In this document: piece by piece, positions 5,276-8,074 of the stretch
Layout of the letters: each line of letters opens with the position of its first letter
How positions within the stretch are numbered: position 1 is the first letter of the stretch
NCBI GenBank assembly: GCA_003488525.1
Contig: DNLG01000121.1
Location: 1-8,074 of the forward strand
Source: Bacteroidota bacterium
Lineage (GTDB): Bacteria > Bacteroidota > Ignavibacteria > Kapaibacteriales > Kapaibacteriaceae
Reading direction: 5' to 3'
Length of the DNA stretch: 8,074 bases
Translations under genes and position numbers: made by a program
Notes under the pieces: generated by a model
What the model saw: the letters and a program-made list of their open reading frames with translations, nothing else
Told to the model about the DNA's origin: nothing
Databases searched by the model: none

Positions 5276-7461
5276 TGAGTACCTCCACCCGGGGTTCGCC
5301 GGCGAAGGATAAGCGAGCGGAGGTCCTCGCGTTCGGCGCAGACCTCATCGAGTGTACCGGAGCAGACAAGAGCCCCCTGCGAGAGTACATGCACCCGACT
5401 TGTAGCACTGATGATGTCGGTGTCGAACGAGATGTTCACAACCGTGCACGAGGTCATCTTCATCAGCGAGTTGACCAGGTGCATCTTCAAACCATCTTCG
5501 AGTCCCTGGAATGCACTGTCAATGATGATGATCGCTGGCTTTCCAAGCAGTACGCGTGCCAGTAGAATACGTCGACGCACACTGTACGAAAGGTTCGCAC
5601 CGAGGGCGATGACCTCGGTTTCCAGACCGCGCGGAAGGCGGCGAACCTCATCGCGCAGAAGGCAGAGATTCATCACCGCGTCGATGTCTGACTCAGACAC
5701 CATGCGGCCGAGTGTGATGTTGTCACGGACACTGCCAGGCAACAGGGCATCGTCCGGATCCATATACCCAACGTGCTCCCGAAGCGAGGCAAGGTCGGCC
5801 AACTTGGTATCGACGCCGTTAATGCGAACCTGACCGCGGGTGGGGAGCAGCAGACCGATGATCAGCTTGGCGATCGTCGACTTGCCACTGCCACTTCCGC
5901 CGACGATGCTGACGTGTTCGCCGGCACTGATGCTCAGTGATACATCGCGAAGCACGGACGAAGATCCATCGGTGAATGAGACGTTCTCCAACACCACCGA
6001 TGCGGTATCGCTGGTAGCCGGCACGATCTGTCCAACGCCGTGTTCGGTCGGCAACTTTGTGATGGTCTGCAGCTTGTAGATCGCCGCGGCAAAGTCATAG
6101 AAGTCGTCGAACTGCACCAGTAGCTTTTCGATCGCACCGATGATCATCACGATGATGATCTCGGCCGCTACAAGCTGTCCAAGCGAGATGGCTTCTTCGA
6201 GCACCAGGATCCCGCCCAATGCCAGAATGCCAACAGTAGCAAAGGCCTTGAAAATGTATGATCCGAGCATCTGTCGCGCCATGATCCGGAAATGGCGAGC
6301 CTTGGCATCGACGTACTCCACATTCAGAACATCCAGCCGGTCGGCTGCATAATCCGCCGCACCATCGAGCTTGATCGAGCGTTGATTCCGGGCAACCTCT
6401 TCGAGCCATGCCGCCGTTGAGTACTTCGCGTTAGAAACAGACAGTGACGTCGTGAGGGCGCCGCGCCCGAGCAGGAGGATCAAAACAGGAATGAAGGCCA
6501 GAAAGATCAGATCGTAGACAAGAAAGAACGGGTGGTAGAGAAACAGCACCAACAGACCCGTCAGAAGCATGAGCAAAGCACCGACGCCCTCGAGGAGGAA
6601 TTTGCCGATCACTTTCTGAACCGTGATGACATCGAAGAATCGGTTGACGAGCTCCGGAACATACATCCCGCGAATGGCATCTTCACGAAGGCGTGGGATG
6701 CGCTGCACGATATCAAAGGCCGTCGTGACGAACAGGCGACGCTGGATGAAGTCGATAACGTGGCGTTCAAGAACCATCATGACCGCAATGGCCAGCATGG
6801 AGATAAAGACCACGACGCAGAGCACGACGAGCTGTCGGCTGAAGATGCCAAGCGCAACGGCATTGACCACAGCCTGACTGCTGAGCGGAACGACCAGTCC
6901 GAGAAGGCTGATAAACGTCGAATACACCACGACGATGAGAATGTCGCGCTTCTCGGCAAGCAGGAGCGTCTTCATCAGAGGCCAGACATCGCGGAAACGC
7001 ACAGATTTCTTTCCACCGCTCTTGGCCCCATACGCACCTGAGCTGGCAAGACTGGAATCTTCAGCTTTCAGAAACGAATGCTGCGCAATGGGGATGACGA
7101 TGCAGTCAGATGCCTCGATCACCGGGCGAAGTTTGGGCCAGGATTTCGACTCTTCCGTGCCGTCAAAAAACTGCGTTACGAGATAGGTAGAAGATCCCTT
7201 GCGTTCGGCATGCCGAACATTTCCCGATTCATCCACCCAGATGAGCATTGCCGGGTCATCGGCCAGGGGACCATTGGCACGACGGAGTGTGGCGACAATT
7301 CCGATGTCGCGCAGGATCGCCGTCAGGCGCTCAAGCGATACTGATTGAGCTCCGATGCACTCATCGACACGATTGAAGATGGTGACGTTGATGTCGGAGA
7401 TGTTCGAACGTTCTGCTGTACGGTGCAGACATTGCTGCAGCTGCTGACGTAGTGGCCTCAT
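5272..7461 (-). CDS. ABC exporter subunit (fused membrane and ATP-binding domains) with atypical ATPase motifs
   Basis: This 729-aa inner-membrane half-transporter would drive export through the HlyD and TolC partners. Residues 1-150 are a soluble N-terminal region of unknown function with no recognisable Cys/His protease site. About six membrane segments follow (roughly 173-195, 209-230, 288-309, 311-332, 403-421, 427-447). The nucleotide-binding domain runs from about 488 to 715. Its Walker A is perfect (GGSGSGKST, 521-529). The other motifs are degenerate: the Q-loop reads GYMDPDD with Pro569 where Gln is expected, the signature is LSYSV (624-628) instead of LSGGQ, Walker B is IIIID (644-648) followed by Ser649 instead of the catalytic Glu, and the switch position is Phe679 instead of His. 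From memory, its membrane domain resembles ABC subunits of Bacteroidota exporters paired with HlyD and TolC genes, some of which also have altered signatures. ATG 7461 overlaps the stop of a 41-codon frame. Substrate unknown. Confidence 0.92.
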   Translation of the reverse strand: MRPLRQQLQQCLHRTAERSNISDINVTIFNRVDECIGAQSVSLERLTAILRDIGIVATLRRANGPLADDPAMLIWVDESGNVRHAERKGSSTYLVTQFFDGTEESKSWPKLRPVIEASDCIVIPIAQHSFLKAEDSSLASSGAYGAKSGGKKSVRFRDVWPLMKTLLLAEKRDILIVVVYSTFISLLGLVVPLSSQAVVNAVALGIFSRQLVVLCVVVFISMLAIAVMMVLERHVIDFIQRRLFVTTAFDIVQRIPRLREDAIRGMYVPELVNRFFDVITVQKVIGKFLLEGVGALLMLLTGLLVLFLYHPFFLVYDLIFLAFIPVLILLLGRGALTTSLSVSNAKYSTAAWLEEVARNQRSIKLDGAADYAADRLDVLNVEYVDAKARHFRIMARQMLGSYIFKAFATVGILALGGILVLEEAISLGQLVAAEIIIVMIIGAIEKLLVQFDDFYDFAAAIYKLQTITKLPTEHGVGQIVPATSDTASVVLENVSFTDGSSSVLRDVSLSISAGEHVSIVGGSGSGKSTIAKLIIGLLLPTRGQVRINGVDTKLADLASLREHVGYMDPDDALLPGSVRDNITLGRMVSESDIDAVMNLCLLRDEVRRLPRGLETEVIALGANLSYSVRRRILLARVLLGKPAIIIIDSAFQGLEDGLKMHLVNSLMKMTSCTVVNISFDTDIISATSRVHVLSQGALVCSGTLDEVCAEREDLRSLILRRRTPGGGTQ
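5281..5286 (-). promoter_or_regulatory. Ribosome binding site of the HlyD-type gene
   Basis: The minus strand reads GGAGGT, five bases before ATG 5275 and within the last codons of the ABC gene. With the ATGA overlap, it supports coupled translation of the ABC and adaptor subunits. Confidence 0.7.
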
Positions 7462-7583
7462 GAGGGGAGATGCCCTCCACGGCGGAACGTGTGCAGTGTA
7501 CCGTCGATATTCCAGTGTGTAGTCTTCATGTTGCGAGGCCCCAAGACGAAATGCCCGTTTGAATCATGCACGAAAGCAAACAT
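7458..7583 (-). CDS. Possible 41-aa small protein or leader peptide ahead of the exporter
   Basis: This short open frame starts with ATG 7583, five bases after the uvrA stop. It fills the whole gap to the ABC gene, and its TGA overlaps that gene's ATG as ATGA. The overlap has the same form as the ABC/HlyD junction, which is the main reason to think it is translated. The product is small and basic, with five histidines (6, 11, 23, 31, 38), one Trp (24) and an Arg-Arg-Gly-Gly run (34-37) near the C-terminus. It has no signal peptide and no membrane segment, and I recognise no family. It could be a real small subunit or regulator, a coupling leader peptide, or chance. The Gly-Gly pair recalls double-glycine leaders of secreted peptides, but only four residues follow it and the usual leader pattern is absent. 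No clear Shine-Dalgarno site precedes it, so reinitiation after uvrA is possible. Confidence 0.4.
   Translation of the reverse strand: MFAFVHDSNGHFVLGPRNMKTTHWNIDGTLHTFRRGGHLPS
7462..7478 (-). promoter_or_regulatory. Masked ribosome binding site before the ABC gene
   Basis: On the minus strand GGAGGG (7478-7473) lies 11 bases before ATG 7461. Its GAGGG (7477-7473) can pair with CCCTC (7466-7462) across a six-base loop, and that stem ends right at the ATG. The hairpin would hide the site until ribosomes reading the 41-codon frame open it. The pairing is seen in the sequence; the regulatory role is inferred. Confidence 0.35.
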
Positions 7584-7588
7584 GGGGA

Positions 7589-8074
7589 TTATTTTCTCAG
7601 TTCCGCTGCCAGATATTGTCCCGTAAGCGAGCCCTGTTCTGAGGCCACATCTTCGGGTGTTCCTGTTGCAACAACGCGCCCACCATCACGGCCGCCACCC
7701 GGTCCGAGGTCGACGATGTGGTCGGCGCTGACGATGACGTCGAGGTTGTGTTCGATCACTACCACCGTATTGCCGCGGTCGACAAGTCGGTGAAGGAGTT
7801 TCATCAGCACGCTGATGTCTTCGAAATGCAGTCCGGTCGTGGGCTCATCAAGCAGGTATAGGGTCTTGCCGGTGTATGACTTGGCAAGCTCGGTAGCAAG
7901 CTTTACCCGCTGTGCCTCGCCCCCTGAGAGTGTTGTTGCCTGCTGACCCAGGGTGATGTACGTCAGGCCGACATCCATGAGCGTTTGCAACCGTGAGGAG
8001 ATGCGGGGGATCTCGGCGAAGAACTCCCGTGCCTCTTCAACGGTCATATCCAGAACGTCGGAGATGGACTTGCC
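7589..8074 (-). CDS. uvrA: UvrABC excinuclease subunit A, C-terminal part (cut by window edge)
   Basis: The last 161 residues of UvrA are present; the 5' part lies beyond the window and the frame is open right to base 8074. UvrA is the cytoplasmic ATPase that finds bulky DNA lesions and loads UvrB in nucleotide excision repair. The visible part is the end of its second ATP-binding domain. It contains the ABC signature LSGGEAQR (49-56 of the visible part), Walker B with catalytic Glu in [12 protein letters not shown] (72-83), and the switch His in [11 protein letters not shown] (104-114). The [10 protein letters not shown] turn and TGTPEDVA segment near the end are typical of the family. All visible catalytic residues are intact, in contrast to the exporter ABC domain downstream. 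The stop is TAA at 7591-7589. No terminator follows, so transcripts may run on into the 41-codon frame and the exporter genes. Confidence 0.98.
   Translation of the reverse strand, partial: GKSISDVLDMTVEEAREFFAEIPRISSRLQTLMDVGLTYITLGQQATTLSGGEAQRVKLATELAKSYTGKTLYLLDEPTTGLHFEDISVLMKLLHRLVDRGNTVVVIEHNLDVIVSADHIVDLGPGGGRDGGRVVATGTPEDVASEQGSLTGQYLAAELRK

Noticed and set aside
6532..7041. Plus-strand open frame of 169 codons rich in Asp, His and Glu.
   Set aside because: It is the complement of the hydrophobic membrane domain of the ABC subunit, which gives charged residues when read antisense.
7576..7583. CATGTTTG on the minus strand at the start of the 41-codon frame as a possible exporter promoter box.
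   Set aside because: It matches TAnnTTTG at only 7 of 8 positions, includes the putative start codon, and has no -33 element.
7458..7583. The 41-aa frame as a double-glycine secreted peptide precursor.
   Set aside because: The Gly-Gly pair is only four residues from the C-terminus, the hydrophobic leader pattern is missing, and the adjacent ABC subunit lacks a C39 protease site.

Overview
Every gene recognised in this window lies on the minus strand, so the biological reading order runs from high to low coordinates. The DNA is moderately GC-rich. Two identical TATCTTTGC boxes precede the tRNA and etfB; these match the TAnnTTTG -7 element of Bacteroidota-type promoters. Several genes also carry clear GGAGG-like ribosome binding sites, which classic Bacteroidetes mostly lack. 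Together these suggest a higher-GC member of the Bacteroidota/Chlorobi group (for example an Ignavibacteria- or Kapabacteria-like organism). That placement is an inference.

Region 1 (8074 to 7589) is the C-terminal end of uvrA, the nucleotide-excision-repair ATPase, cut by the window edge. Region 2 (7583 to 2673) is a compact four-cistron block. It starts with a 41-codon open frame just behind the uvrA stop. This runs by an ATGA overlap into a 729-aa ABC exporter subunit, which runs by another ATGA overlap into an HlyD-type membrane fusion protein, which runs by a TAGTG overlap into a TolC-type outer-membrane protein. The last three would form a complete inner membrane-periplasm-outer membrane export channel (type I secretion or tripartite efflux). 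No cargo gene is evident unless the 41-aa frame is one.

Region 3 (2666 to 274) has its own promoter-like box and encodes EtfB and EtfA, the two subunits of an electron transfer flavoprotein. A bifunctional-nuclease-family (DUF151) protein with a C-terminal UVR helical-hairpin motif follows. Region 4 (250 to 117) is a tRNA with a CAU anticodon, a promoter-like box just upstream and an intrinsic terminator just downstream. Bases 1 to 116 hold nothing firmly recognised.

The most interesting points are in the exporter block. The ABC subunit keeps a perfect Walker A motif, but its Q-loop glutamine, LSGGQ signature, catalytic glutamate and switch histidine are all replaced. It also carries an N-terminal soluble region of about 150 residues with no recognisable C39 protease site. 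The 41-codon frame in front of it ends exactly on the exporter start codon. A small hairpin there would mask the exporter's Shine-Dalgarno sequence, which suggests translational coupling.
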